Source of the DNA: Serendipita indica DSM 11827
Taxonomy: Eukaryota; Basidiomycota; Agaricomycetes; Sebacinales; Serendipitaceae
Direction of reading: 5' to 3'
NCBI GenBank assembly: GCA_910890315.1
Contig: CAJVGD010000001.1
Coordinates: 620,001-684,000, forward strand
DNA: 64,000 bases
The position numbers and the translations under genes were made by a program. Of this stretch, positions 1 to 11,551 are shown in pieces (the first letter of the stretch is position 1; every line of letters starts with the position of its first letter). The notes under the pieces are model-generated. The model had not been told where the DNA came from. It searched no databases and saw only the letters and a program-made list of their open reading frames with translations.

Positions 1-399
1 CGAAGGAGAAGGTAAGCCGAACAGGAACAAGTACGTTTATGAATGGAAGTTGGACTATGCTGGGAGACATTACGTGTAGAGCTTTGAAGTGTAGCTTTGA
101 ATATTATAGCAGTGTAGAATAAAGCGGGGCAAACGATAGGCGCGAGTCGCGGAGGAGTCGAACTTACATCAGTGCATGAAATTGTCACCGACAATCATCT
201 CATGGGACGAGGGGAAGTTTATGGGTATGCCTATTTCAAACACACATACATAGTATGATACGCCTCTCGTCTGAAGAGGTGAGCGGTGGCGGGAAAGGGC
301 GGCAATTAGGGATAAGGTTATGAGACGAGGGTCGTTAAGTCTACAAGACAGCCAGGACGAGACACGAAGAGAGTGCGCAGACGAATTGAGTACCGTTTT

Positions 400-2385
400 C
401 TACGCGAGACTAATCTTGACGGGGAGTTTGATGCCATCGGCCTCTTGGCCAACGACGCGGGGAGCAAGGGTAGCTCCAAATCTCGTCATGATCTTCGCAC
501 CAGTGTCTTCAAAGACGAGGTGCTTGACGAGGGTGTAGATGAGCACTTTGTACTCGAAGAGAGCGAGCCGCATGCCGACACACGCGCGAGGCCCTTCGGA
601 GAAGGTGAAGATACCAGCCCAGCCGCCGCACATTTCGTCGGCGGGTTTGAGACCTTGTTCTCCGGGCTTGCAGTACTTCTCGCAGCCAGGACGGCCAACG
701 AGCCAACGGCTTGGTCGGAACACATCAGCATCTCCCCAAACGTCCTCGTCACGGTTGATGCCGATGGAAGGAATGTGAATTACTTGTCCCTTCTTGACTG
801 GAATGCTCTTGATCCAAGAACCATCAGCGCCCTTGATCGGTTCACGAAGGGGCAGGATGTCGTCGTTTTCAGCAACCTTTTCATTACGAGCAGAAGCCGG
901 GAACATGCGGAGACTGTGAAGAAAGTCTCAGGTTTTGTCAAGGGACTGTGGCAAATCACTCACTTTTCCTTGCAAACGGCATCAAGAAGAGGGAACGTGT
1001 CGAGGTTGGCAAAGTCGTCATACGTGGGTTCGCCAGGGAACGCAAGGAGCTCGTCACGAAGGGCATTTTGAATTTCAGGGTGAGTAGCAAGTGTCCAGAG
1101 GGTGAAGGCAGTGACACCCGCAGTTGTTTCGTGGCCGGCGACGATAAATGTGACAACATGATCATAAATTTGAGCAAGGTCGACACGCTTGTTGGGATCT
1201 TCATTGGCATTTGCACGGACTGGACAATGTTCAGCAGGAAATCACGGATCAGGAGGGAATGACATACGGAGAATAGACATTAGGTCCTTGCCACCCTTCT
1301 CAATCTGACCATTTGAGACAATAGCCTTGGCAATCTCCCGGATGCGCTCAGCAACGGCACCTTGAGCCTTGATGGCTTCAAGCGGAAGCGAGGTGATCCA
1401 AGGGAAGAGGCGAAGAACGAGCATTGCAGTGAACCCATCGGCTTCCTGTCCCATTTGATTCTGTGCTCTCCAACTTTGGGTGATCTTGACACCTTCTGCG
1501 CTGCCATTGACAGCACCAAAGTCGTGGCCGAGGGCGACACGACCAATAACGTCCAAAGTAGCCGGGGCGGCGAGCTCTGTTGCGTCGACGACCACTGAAC
1601 CATTGTTGCTGAGGATATCGTTCGAGAGTTTGTTGCTCAACGTGTTGGCGACATGGTAGATGTCGCCTCCCATCTTCCGGACATTTTCAACCGAAAAGGC
1701 TGGCGCAATCATGGCGCGCATCTATCACGGAATAATGAAAAACTGTGTGCGGAGAAACCACAAAGGGGATTCGCACCTTTTTATGGGCACGCTCGCCTTC
1801 AACCCAAATCAGTGATCGTCCCGTTAAGCTGTTTGACGTTCAGCAAGTAGAAAGTCTTGACTAAGTATTACCGACCGCTCAATCAAAGGAATAAAGACGG
1901 GTGAGTGAGGATAATTGTACGTGTTCTGTCCCACGGTGAGACAGGAACCACAGCGGATCAAACGGGAGACACACCTTCGCATAGATGTGTGAGAGGGCAA
2001 CGGTGTCGCCAACAACAAGCTACCCGGACGCAAAACACGTTAATATTGTAGGTGTTAGTTATGTGAAACATGCGCACGATGTCAGGGTGTCCCCACGCTC
2101 CCTTGATCTTGAAGGCTTTACCGCACTCCTTGAACCAAGCTCGCCATTGCCAACCTTGATTGTCTTCAAACTCTGTCTTTTCGTGTCCCCAGATGAGCGA
2201 GGCGTTGGCCTAGGCAGATAGCATCCGGTCGTCAGCGGTGGTCGCTTTAAACGGGGGAGGTTGCGGCCTGAACTCACCGGCGCAGCGACGTTTTTGAGCA
2301 GGAAACGACGATCCCACCAGGTCTTGATCACGAGAGCGATGATAGCGACTGGAATCGCCGCAGCAATGAGTAGAGGGAGTGACAT
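400..2385 (-). CDS. Cytochrome P450 monooxygenase
   Basis: This is a membrane-anchored haem monooxygenase of the fungal P450 superfamily; its substrate cannot be told from sequence. The start at 2385 opens a hydrophobic N-terminal anchor (MSLPLLIAAAIPVAIIALVI). Later exons carry the I-helix oxygen-binding motif AGHETTA (near 1120), an ExxR K-helix formed across an intron (E-N-L-R, near 890-960) and the haem-cysteine signature FSEGPRACVGMRL in the last exon, which ends at the stop at 400. At least six short introns separate the exons. The middle exon at about 1242-1721 includes the helix C-G region. All three diagnostic motifs are intact, so it looks functional. The AGHETTA form suggests a CYP4/CYP5150-like clan, which is a guess. 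Exon borders between 1722 and 2300 are not fully resolved. Confidence 0.9.
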
Positions 2386-2920
2386 GGTCAGCGGACGGGT
2401 TCGACCAGTCGGAGGGTGGGGGGAAACGCGAGTGAGGGCCTGGGAGCTGAGTTGACGATGGGTCTTTATCCTTGCCATGAGGGAAAAACGTGGCAATTGA
2501 ATACGCTTTCATGGATTTGACAGGCCGTGTGCCTAGTATAAGCCTCCGTTCTGCTTTTGGGCATGGCGTTGGAATGAAGAGCTACCGATTGTGGCTTGCG
2601 TTATGGCCGAGGCTGTCCCCTTCTTGTATTTCTCATGAGTCCATCTGCTCGAAAACTATTAGCTACAGCGCCTTGCACGCTTTCCAGAAGCCCAGCATGG
2701 GCTCAAACGTTGGCCTCCGCGGTCGAGGCAACCTCCGTCTGTCCGTTGCGTTTCTCTCTAACGCGGATCAGAAGTCCCCATTGTTGCGCCAAACGGTGCC
2801 CTCTATTTCTCATCAGCTGGTGATACACGAAAGGAGCTAGACGTGGCGGCTATCTCTACCATCAGAGAACGATGAGCCTCTTATAGTGTTTGATGTACGC
2901 GTTTGCGTCCGTAGCAAGCT
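2386..2920. other. Intergenic, P450 promoter side
   Basis: This 535-bp gap separates the P450 start from the 3' end of the orphan gene at 2921-3904. It should hold the P450 promoter. Short open frames on the + strand here have no recognisable features, and I see nothing else. Confidence 0.5.
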
Positions 2921-3904
2921 TCAGGAGAGCGGGTGTCTGTCAGAGAGGAGAGCGTGGGACGGCAAGAATCTCGGCACCTTCTGCATCTCCAGGGCGCGCT
3001 CATAGTCCCTCTGTGCGTGCTTGATGAGCCGCTTGCGCGACCGAGCGCGAAGTCCCTGACGATCTTTTACTAAAAGTGGTCAGATAGACCTGGCGCTGGA
3101 TCTGAGCAGGACGAACGGTGGTCGTTGGCTTGCTTTGTTGCCATATCCAGCTGGCCGTTGATAGGCGGCAATGCTTCCAGTTTCGACGTCACCTTGGCTG
3201 CATATTTCTTCCTAATGTTAGAGCAACGTTTATCACGCGGTCAAGAAGATTCGAACCGCGCGAGCACCTAGCAACTTGAGGATTTCCTCACAGTCGGGTT
3301 CTTGCTCAGTCTGTAGAGTGCTTTCGATGCTCATAAGCATATTATCACTGTAGAGACCACGTCAACGAATATAAGCCTCCTTGGGTGTAGCATACAGATA
3401 TGCAGCACACGCTGTCTTTCTTTCCGCCGAGGCGGCGCGTGCATCTCCAAAAAGGGTCTTTATTTCGCTTTCCAACTTGGTTTCCCTTGCACTTGCATTC
3501 TTTCCGGATGCTAATGATGCGTTCGACCAGGCGGAAAGTGTTGTTAGGCCTACTGACCGAGCTGCTTCTCGACAAACTTGCGGAGCCTGTAGAAGTATCA
3601 GAAAAGGCAGCGAATATAGCAGACATGATGAACATGTTTGAGTCTGGGCCATTGGTAGCTTCGTCGCCACTTTCGTCCTGGTCACTGCCGCTGGCGTCGC
3701 CGTCCTTTGGTTGTGATCCGAGTAGTTTAGACTCAGAGAAGCGACCTTTGTGCTTCTTCCCGGTGCCTTTGGACATGCCCTGGGCGTCTTGCGTTGCGAT
3801 TGTGACACGACGCGAACCTGAAAACACAATTAGGCTTTGATGGGCATGCTTAGTAGGTAAACCACGGGTGTTTCACCTTTTGGGTTGGCTGTTTTGGCTG
3901 GCAT
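2921..3904 (-). CDS. Orphan charged, coiled-coil-like protein
   Basis: I do not recognise this gene. A coherent multi-exon model can be read. It starts MPAKTANPK at 3904, splices into GSRRVTIATQDAQGMSKG, continues through a Ser/Asp/Glu-rich stretch, and then gives LRKFVEKQLASGKNASARE and ETKLESEIKTLFGDARAA, an Ala/Glu/Lys-rich probable helix. Next come SIESTLQTEQEPDCEEIL and KYAAKVTSKLEALPP, and a basic C-terminal helix (RLIKHAQRDYERALEMQK) with a stop at 2921-2923. Each junction uses GT-AG borders with introns of about 45-60 nt. No enzyme motif, signal peptide or membrane segment is visible. A nuclear or scaffold role would fit the charge but is inference. The last two introns are uncertain. 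Confidence 0.45.
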
Positions 3905-4262
3905 AGACGGTTACGGTTGTGGTTCAACGTACGTAGTGCTGCTTGACCACAACCACCATTGTAGCCAACTCCCGGAGGAGCGCGTCGACGATATCCGTGT
4001 TGAATCAATAAATCTAGGATATTTTCCTATCTGTTCCGAGTCTGCCGGCCGAACGTGTTGGACCTCTGCGAATTTCCCGCGTTTACTCAGTGCCTTGCTC
4101 TTTGGCCGCCGTCGCACGATACAGATCGAGACAGCATGGGCATCCAGGAGACGGGCTCACAGAAGCAGATGAAGCTTTTCGTAGACCGGTAACAACGGCA
4201 CGAGGGGACGCCATCTCTTGGTCCCTCCCATCTCTTGAATAACCGTCCGCGACGATTTATCT
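3905..4262. other. Divergent intergenic region
   Basis: This 358-bp gap lies between two divergently transcribed genes (orphan gene on -, transporter on +). It presumably holds both promoters; no clear TATA box or repeat was seen. Confidence 0.4.
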
Positions 4263-6352
4263 ATGTCCCAAGAGCTCAGCTTCGACAAGGTCTCGGTCGA
4301 CAAGCAGGCCGTAGACACTCTCGAGGTTGACCAATCTCCTGGAACCGCAAACGTCGAACCGCTCGCGACTCCAGTCGTCTACAGGCTCTACAAACGAAGA
4401 TGGCTCGGTATTATTACTCTCGTACGCCTATATTTGATTCGCTTTTGTGGATGCTAAGAATTCTCTCCTGCTTCTAGGTTCTTTTTAATGTCGTCTGTGG
4501 CATGAACGGCCAATTCTTTGGTCCAATCACCACGTAAGATATCTATATCATTCGCATCTACTATCCCATGCTGACCACGGCCCAGCTCTCGTTAGTATCC
4601 ACCCATATTCTAGGGGCCCCACCGGCTAACCAAGTCGACAGTCAACGAGGAATGGCACATTTCACTCACCAAAATAAACTGGACGAGGTAATTTCAGTCT
4701 AGGAAACTCTTTGATGATTCTGATCATCAATAGCAATATTGTCAATCTCGTCTACGTTCCAGGTAAGCCGCGCCCAGCCATCTTTGTTGTTTCAGGCTAA
4801 ATCCGGATCAGTAACTTTCCTAACCGTTCACATAACCAAGAAAGTGGGGATCAGAAAGACAGTGAGTTCCTCGACCCTCTTTTGTTCGCATTTGCCGACG
4901 GCTTCTAGCTTCTGCTTGGAGGTGTCCAGTTGCTGTTGGCCAACTGGATCCGTGTTGCAGCCATTTCTCCAAAGCTATCTCCGGACGGTCGATATGCAAT
5001 CCTCATGATCGCACAAGTTTTCATCGGCTTTGCTCAAGGCTCTTGCCAAATCATCACCGTTCGCTACTCTGAGCTCTGGTTCGACGTCCGTACCCGAGTG
5101 GTCGCGACAATGTTGACAAATATCTGTCAGTACAGACCTTATAGAATCTATATCTAGGGCTTACAATGACCACAGCCAATCCCTTGGGAGGCGCCATTGG
5201 CTCTCTGGTTCTTCCACAGGCTGCCAACGTCAAGTGGGCAGTACGTACTATCTTATTCTCACCCTCGTCGCTGTTCAACTCGTTTTAGATTTTGATTGGT
5301 GCCTTTGTTGCAACCGCCGTCTTCCCAGCCGGCTTCCTCATCCAGGAACATCCTCCCACAGCTCCAACGTTTGCCGGCTCGACCAAGTCGCCTGGCATGA
5401 AGAGTCTGCTACGTGCTTTGTTCGGAAAGGAGCCCGTAGAGAGTTCGCAATACATGGATCGACGCGACAGAATCGATTTTGCCCTCATTTTCATGGTATT
5501 TGGTGTGTTCTGTGCCGCGACGACATCTTGGTCCAATTTTGCCAACCAAGTCGTACGTCCTAATCTATAATTAAGACCGCGAGGCTCACATCTTCCTTAG
5601 TTTGGTCCTTATGGCTACACAGAGACTCGAGGCAAGCAGAGTCGTTTCGTGTTCACCTTGATACTAACCTTGTCCCAGTCGGTCTATTCTCTGCAACGAT
5701 CCTGCTTGCAGGCATTGTTGCTGCGATTACAGGGGCGCCTGTTCTCGGTCGTGTGTTTGGAAAGAGGCTCCCCTGGGCTGTTCGCATATTCCTCCCGATT
5801 ATCTCTGCCTGCTGGATTGCGCAAATCTGGAACGTCAAGCCCAACAATGACGGTGCCATCTTTGCGACGATGGCAATCATTGGCATCTGCTCCTTCTTGT
5901 TACTCCCAATCGGATTAGAACTTGGTGCAGAGGTTACGAGAAATGCCGAGGGCTCGTGTGGCCTGCTCTGGCTCAAGTATGTATTCCAACTTCTCAGTGT
6001 GACAAGGCTGAATACTTACACCTCACGTTAGTGTCAACTTTATAAACTTTATCTGGATTCTGGTCGAAGATGCCCTTCGAGCAGGTCCCGACGCTAACCC
6101 TCCAGGTCAGTTTTGTTCATCTATTGATTGCTAGCGGAAACTAACGACTGGCCATGGTGTTTAGAGAATATGACACAAGCTTTGATATTCAACGGATCTA
6201 CCATCGCCGCGACCGCATTCGTTTTCCTCCTCGGCTTCCGCGGTGAACAGAAGCGAAGAGAAATGGATATCGACAAGCTGAAGGAAGCTTACCGTGATGA
6301 CGAGGCGCACCCCGGCCAGCATTCGGCCCAAGTCCCAATCCCATCAGAGTAG
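4263..6352 (+). CDS. SLC49/FLVCR-like major facilitator transporter
   Basis: This multipass transporter of the major facilitator superfamily is closest by eye to the SLC49 group (FLVCR/DIRC2 type). The start is MSQELSFDKVSVDK at 4263, with a soluble N-tail up to YKRRWLGIITL. About nine exons follow: VVCGMNGQFFGPITT, MILIINSNIVNLVYVP, a helix with QVFIGFAQGSCQI, ANPLGGAIGSLVLPQAANV (the helix-5 glycine-rich region typical of this group) and a cytoplasmic loop ending GKEPVESSQYMDRRDR. The second half has six more helices, including LELGAEVTRNAEGSCGLLWL, which resembles the E-x-EGT-GLL region of SLC49. The C-tail is charged. Substrate is unknown; haem, choline or pyrimidines are known for relatives. 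Introns are short and all look canonical. Confidence 0.8.
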
Positions 6353-6496
6353 GGCGCCAACTTGCTCATTATTTATCTACTTGGTTCTTCACGGCAATGA
6401 GCCGGACTCGTGTTCTTTTTGGTTGCTGAAACGTGACGGATGTACGCCTACGACACGGAATGCATTGTTACAGCAAAAGGCTTGAATACATGGTGT

Positions 6497-8324
6497 TCAG
6501 AGCATACGCATGCCTATCGGCATCTGAGTTACAATCTTTTCGATCAGTGCACGTTTCATAAACTGCTCTTCGGCAAGCCGTGTAGTCGTCTGAGATGTGT
6601 GAGATGATAGCCACTGAGCATTCATAACGTACCTTTAAGAATTTGTCGAGGTCAAGGCGTCCATTGTTCAAGGCTCGGGATAGGTGATAAAGTGTATCCT
6701 CAATAGCATGGTCTTCGGCAATGAGATTGATGAGCCTGCCTATCGTCAGAAAGAGGATTTCACACTAGTTGCACGCACTGGTTATGCACAATATTAGTAG
6801 CGCAAACGATCTCGTCCACTTCTGGATCGCCTTTCCGCTTCAGCTCGGTCACTGCGCTCTCAGCCGCCTGAACGGTGCCGGCGAGTCGTCCGGCAACCGT
6901 CCTACAGACATTTCTCACAGACTGCAAACGTGCCATTTCATCCTTGATCGCAGGCTCACCAGCGAGCAAGTCATTCTGGGCAGCTCTCGGTCCTCCTGAG
7001 TCTTGTGCGATTGATGTTGTAAACTTGTTCAACTCTTGGGTAAGTTTATCATGTACTTGTGCATGCAGACTCAATATTTGAGGGTTTATTGGCCGCGGGG
7101 GTGCAGCGGCTTCGATCACCGGTGGCGCAGGTGCTTGATGCTGGACTGGTGCTGGCGCATCGTCCTCGTCCATGAGGTTCCGAATTGGTGTCACAATCGG
7201 AGGTACCGGAGCCATCACAGGATTAGGGATCATCGAGGGCGCAAGGACAGGGGGTGAGACGTATTGTGGGGCAATATCTGTACTTTGATATGAGACTTGT
7301 GGTGGTAGTGATCCTTGGGACAAAGGTGGAGAGATAGGAGCCACATTATGGGGTGGAGCCGGTGGAGGCGAGACATTAGGCTGCCAGGCCTGTTGCGGTA
7401 GGATATGTGCGGGAGGTGGCAGTGGTGAGGCAACCGAGGGCAAAGACTGGCGTGAGACAGGACCAGGCACGATGCGCTGCGTAGGCTCATATGGACGAGG
7501 TGGAGGAGATATTGGTTGGGGAATATGGCCCAACGATGCATTTCGCCCATGTTGTTGAGGTGTTAGTGTACGCGGAGGTGCAGGAGGTGAGAAGCCGGCC
7601 ACTGGAGGGATGGGCGGTGGTGATCGATAGGGAGACATGCTACCGCCGCTCTCAGCTACTGAGACAGGCCGTGCGGGAGCGTCCCCGTATTGAGAAGTTG
7701 GCCGTGGGGGCGGCGTAGGATGCGACGTTGTCCGCGTAGGTTGCTGTACGATAGGTTGCTGGGATATAACTGGAGTGGTAGCCTTGCTGGGCTTGGCATA
7801 GAGCGGAGGCTCGCGAGAGAAATGTTCTTGCATAATGTCCAAAAGCTCTCTGAGGTTGCAACCCTGCCAAAAATCAGTTCTAGATCGAGGTAATTGCACT
7901 AATTTTACCTCGCTTTTTCGCTCCCATGCTTCCATATACGGAAATGTACATCGGCCGCTGGGGTCTACAGCCTTGCTTGCCTTGACCAGCATATCACTCG
8001 TCGGGACAACATAAACCATTGGGGGTGATTTCGGATAATCTTGAGGTAGCCATACAGCAATCGGGATGTTGTACGAAGCGCCTCTGAAGGAGATTGGTAG
8101 CAGGCCGTGAACGCAGATCAAGAGTTCTACTCTTCCGTCATCATATGCTATTCGGTAGTTGAGAACCATTTCGGCAGTGAATCTGATTATTCCTTACTGT
8201 ACACGTCGGTCTTTAGTCGCATCGTCTCGTGAGACGCCCGCGCGTTCTCTACATCGTTATAAACCAGATTCGAATGTGCGTAAGGCTGTGAAGCTTCTCT
8301 GAGCCATCTTTGAACGAGCGACAT
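6497..8324 (-). CDS. VPS23: ESCRT-I subunit Vps23/TSG101
   Basis: This subunit binds ubiquitin and sorts membrane cargo into multivesicular bodies. The start at 8324 is set by a small first exon (8198-8324) beginning MSLVQRWLREASQPY. A 50-nt intron (8148-8197) joins it to give the family sequence KTDVYTYDDGRVELL. The UEV domain follows (LLPISFRGASYNIPIAVWLP), with a 45-nt in-frame intron at 7864-7908 restoring ERKSEGCNLRELLDIMQEHF. Then comes a long Pro/Ser-rich linker (about 7100-7800), a coiled coil, and the C-terminal steadiness box, assembled across introns 6736-6778 and 6590-6632 (EDTLYHLSRALNNGRLDLD, then RLAEEQFMKRALIEKI). The stop is 6497-6499. An open frame starting at 8169 also exists, but it would lose the first helix and strand of the UEV fold. 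Confidence 0.93.
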
Positions 8325-8734
8325 AGGACCCAAAGCCCAAAGTCTCGGCAACAGTGGCGGTCAAGTTGGGAGCACCTTGAACTCTCCTATGTCCAGAACC
8401 CACGACCAAAGTCCTCAAGCAATGGATAGAGTATCAGACTCGAATACTGACTTCTCTTGTGCTTTTCCTATGATTATTACCCGGATGGACGGATCAATCC
8501 GAACGACTGGCGGTTTGGTGGATCCTCGCTGGCTTGGGAGCTCCACGGGAACAATTACGGCCTTTACGACTCGTAGAGAGGGCCTAGCATGTGATCTACG
8601 GACCATAATCGGTCTCAATATCCCCGAAATCCCTTGAAGAGAATGGCGTTCTATGTCATTTTATGCTGGACTGAATTGCAATGAACCATAAATAGGTAGG
8701 CTATGAAGAGTCAGAGAGACTGGTCCTCCGAGCT
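8325..8734. other. Divergent intergenic region
   Basis: This 410-bp gap lies between VPS23 (-) and the AA9 relic (+). An 86-codon open frame at 8377-8637 has no recognisable features and is probably chance. An A/T-rich CATAAATA at about 8686 could be an old TATA element of the AA9 gene. Confidence 0.4.
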
Positions 8735-9781
8735 ATGCTATATCTTGTAGCCGTTCTCGCCCTAACCGTAACGCACATTACTGCCCACGGCTACGTTCCA
8801 CAGTCAGAAATGATGATTCAGCTTCAACCATGCTTACCCGTAACAGTATTCAAATTGGTAGTAACTGGTACACGGGATGGGATGGTACTCCACTCCAACT
8901 GTAGGGGCTAGTCGGCTCCTACGTCCGCTTATTCACATTTATACAGCCTGCTCGTCCTGTTCGCCGAACTCCCAAAGACTCTGGGTTCATCTCCAACCCA
9001 TCCTCTTCTCAGATTACTTGCTCCGTAGGCAATGATTATCTCCCAGCCGGGCAGTCGCTCACTGTTGCTGCTGGGAGCACCATTCAAGTTCATTGGAACA
9101 CTTGGCCTGATTAACACAATTGGGTATGTACGCTTGATATTGCTACACAGGCTTGCTGACCATCCTAACCACTACTGAGATCCTAACGGCAGCTCGTGGC
9201 CAATAACTTTACAGCTTCCGTTACCATCCCTAGCAAGCTAGCTGCCGGAGAGTATCTCCTTCGCCAGTAAGTGGCTGTTATCATAGTTGGGCTGCTTTCA
9301 TCCAATCCAGTGAGCTTCTGGCCCTGCATGGCGCAACGTCAGTTGGAGGCGCGCAGTTCTAGTACGTCGAGACAATTTAAGTCCTTTCAAAGACTCATGC
9401 AGTTAATAGTCCCGTTTACAGTGCGTATTCCATATAACTCAGGATCAATGTCTCATCCGTTGACGCACATCCACGCTACAGTTCAACTCATTGGTAATAG
9501 CATCAATGATTTGCTGATTGAAGTCGTACTGACTACAAATATAGTTACCCGTGGAGGCTCAGCGTCACCGAGCGATCTAGCTTTTCCTGGTACACACCTG
9601 CAACAGCTTGGGTGTAAACTCTGATGATATGTGATAGGTGCGTACTCTGCGACAGACCCAGGTATCTACTTCAAGTAAGTCCAGCGATTGAACGACATAC
9701 CTTGTCTGAGTAACGGCACTTAGTCCGTTCCAAGGTGATGCCGCCAATCAGAAATACGTCGGGCCAGGTGAGAAGAAGTAA
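8735..9781 (+). pseudogene. AA9 lytic polysaccharide monooxygenase relic
   Basis: AA9 enzymes are secreted copper oxygenases that cleave cellulose. The start gives a signal peptide ending at ITA, followed by HGYV, so the mature protein would begin with the copper-binding histidine. A first intron (GTCAGA...AACAG) leads to IQIGSNWYTGWD. Further blocks match the family in order: PKDSGFISNPSSSQITC, LPAGQSLTVAAGSTIQVHWN, VTIPSKLAAGEYLLR, HELLALHGATSVGGAQF, GAYSATDPGIYF and a last exon ending at 9781. It appears broken. The conserved W-P-D-S-H around the second copper histidine reads TGG CCT GAT TAA CAC (serine codon to stop), another stop follows GGAQF (TTC TAG TAC), and the junction after YTGWD is one base out of frame. 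Intron misreading cannot explain the first stop easily. It runs convergently toward glutaminyl cyclase. Confidence 0.75.
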
Positions 9782-9957
9782 ACTTAGTTTGGAGCTGCTA
9801 ACCAGAGCACTAGGTGGTCCGGTGCACCAGTTCTGAGAAGACTCGCATGTTAACGTGAAGACGTCATTGTGAATAGTCGTATTTTGGATATATAAAAATA
9901 GACTGAAAACTTCTCGTGCTAAGAGTCCAACAGGCATGTATGCTACGAGGGACTGGG

Positions 9958-11431
9958 CTACTGACAACGTCGGTGAGTCGTTGAAGATGTCTGGAATAGA
10001 GCGCACCAGTTCATCTCGTTTGTGATTGTAATTGGACGGCTTCAGTCTCAGATATTCGGCGGTGAAGACACGGAAGAGAATGTTCCATCGTCTCATCGTC
10101 GGGATGTCCAATGCAGACGCATCATCCTATATCGCGCGTGTTAAATATTCGATCCCGAAAGAAGAAAGGTAATTAACCTACCTTTATCGTATGCCAAACC
10201 TGAGGAAATGGTGTTGCAATTATATGCAGAATGTTGACACCCCTTTGCATAAACGGGATATGGTCATCCTCAATACCACCCCAGTTATGCGCATAGCTAC
10301 TCCGTGGGACGAAGAAGCTGCTCCAGGCGTGCCACTCGCCAGCCTCGCCGTCAGGATCTGATTGTCCAGGGTTAGCATTCGGGTCTTCGTTGAACATTCC
10401 GATTCGACCCAGACGGTGTTCGATATGAACTAGGCCGTCGAATAGCCACGCAGTCGACGGAAAGTGAGAAGAGATAAGTGGTCGGGGAGAACCCAGTAAG
10501 TCGAGAAGGACAAAATGTTCGATGGTTGATATCTGGGTCTCGGCCCGGAAGAGCTTGCGGGCTTGGATTGGGGAAACGAATTCAGTAGACCACTTCTCCG
10601 CTAGGTGGCTGGCATTCTGGATGAGTTACGTGTCGATGTCAAGGCAATTACACTCACCGAGCACCGTATATCGAGTCTGTTGCTGTCCAAATTTTGAACG
10701 CCTCTTCCCCATCAAAGAAAACTAGCTGGAGGGTGGTCTCCCCTGCCTCTTCCTCTTCATCGTCCGCGAGGCCATGCTCCAATCGCTCCATTCTTTCATT
10801 TAACATTGGATTCAAGGCCCCGGCGAGGTCCAACAACATTGCACAGGGAGCAGCAGAGTCGGTTGCCCCCAGAAACTACAACAGTCCATGAATACCTTCA
10901 GTACTGACCAGATGAGAGTTACGCACTTGATTATCTGGTGCTGTAGGGAAGAACTTGCTATCAAAATGTGCGGCCAGAATTATGCGCCTCGGCGCGTCCG
11001 GATCCTTGGTTGCAATAATGTTTGTAAACTTCTTGCGTCCGTATGGCGTCTCGTCCTCGAATGAGTCTTCTTCAACATGCCATTGCAGATCACGTAACGT
11101 CTTGGCGATATAGTTGCGTACGAGCGTATTATTGGCCGTGTCCGCTGGCGAGGCCAAGGCCGGGAACGTCGACAAAATGCAGCAAAAATGATGAATGAGT
11201 GGTGGTTGACGGAGAGTAGATACACATACGAGGTCGTGGGATAAGGATATTGTACAAGTGTGAGTGCGGGTCGTAGGGGTCGATATTCTTCCGCGGGTCT
11301 GGCGTCGTCGCCAGTGAGACGAGGTTTGTATCAGAAAACAGGTTGAGAGACCTTGGCTCTACATGGTAACCGGCCGTGACAGAGGCCAGCAGCAAGGCCA
11401 AGAAAGAGCTCGGGAAGAGTTGGGTCCACAT
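9958..11431 (-). CDS. Glutaminyl-peptide cyclotransferase (M28 fold)
   Basis: This secretory-pathway zinc enzyme converts N-terminal Gln/Glu of proteins to pyroglutamate. The start at 11431 opens a signal peptide ([20 protein letters not shown]). The catalytic fold is complete: [10 protein letters not shown] and [15 protein letters not shown] (zinc Asp region), [10 protein letters not shown] (catalytic Glu), [24 protein letters not shown] and TPFPQVWHT (zinc His). A Glu-rich loop ([10 protein letters not shown]) precedes the FFDGEEAF strand. The C-terminus depends on a 46-nt intron at 9961-10006 (GTGCGC...GTCAG): spliced, the next codon is TAG at 9958-9960 and the protein ends HKRDEL, an ER-retention type tail. 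Unspliced, the frame runs on to 9671 with no family similarity and would overlap the AA9 relic. Confidence 0.88.
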
Positions 11432-11551
11432 TTTGCCGTTTGTCCACGGGCCGAGCGGTGTTTGGCATAAAGTAGGTAGGATAGATCATTCCATCGAATA
11501 TACACAAATAAAAGATTTCAATTGTAGCTTAAAAGATAGTGGGAAGCTCCT

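Noticed and set aside
373-1071. 232-codon + strand open frame
   Set aside because: It is the antisense of the P450 C-terminal exons, which carry the haem and ExxR motifs.
3235-3262. tRNA-like T-loop (GGTTCGAATCT on the minus strand)
   Set aside because: No matching acceptor stem, D-arm or anticodon arm can be drawn around it, and it lies in an intron of the orphan gene.
8377-8637. 86-codon open frame upstream of the AA9 relic
   Set aside because: Mixed composition, antisense frame equally open, no features.
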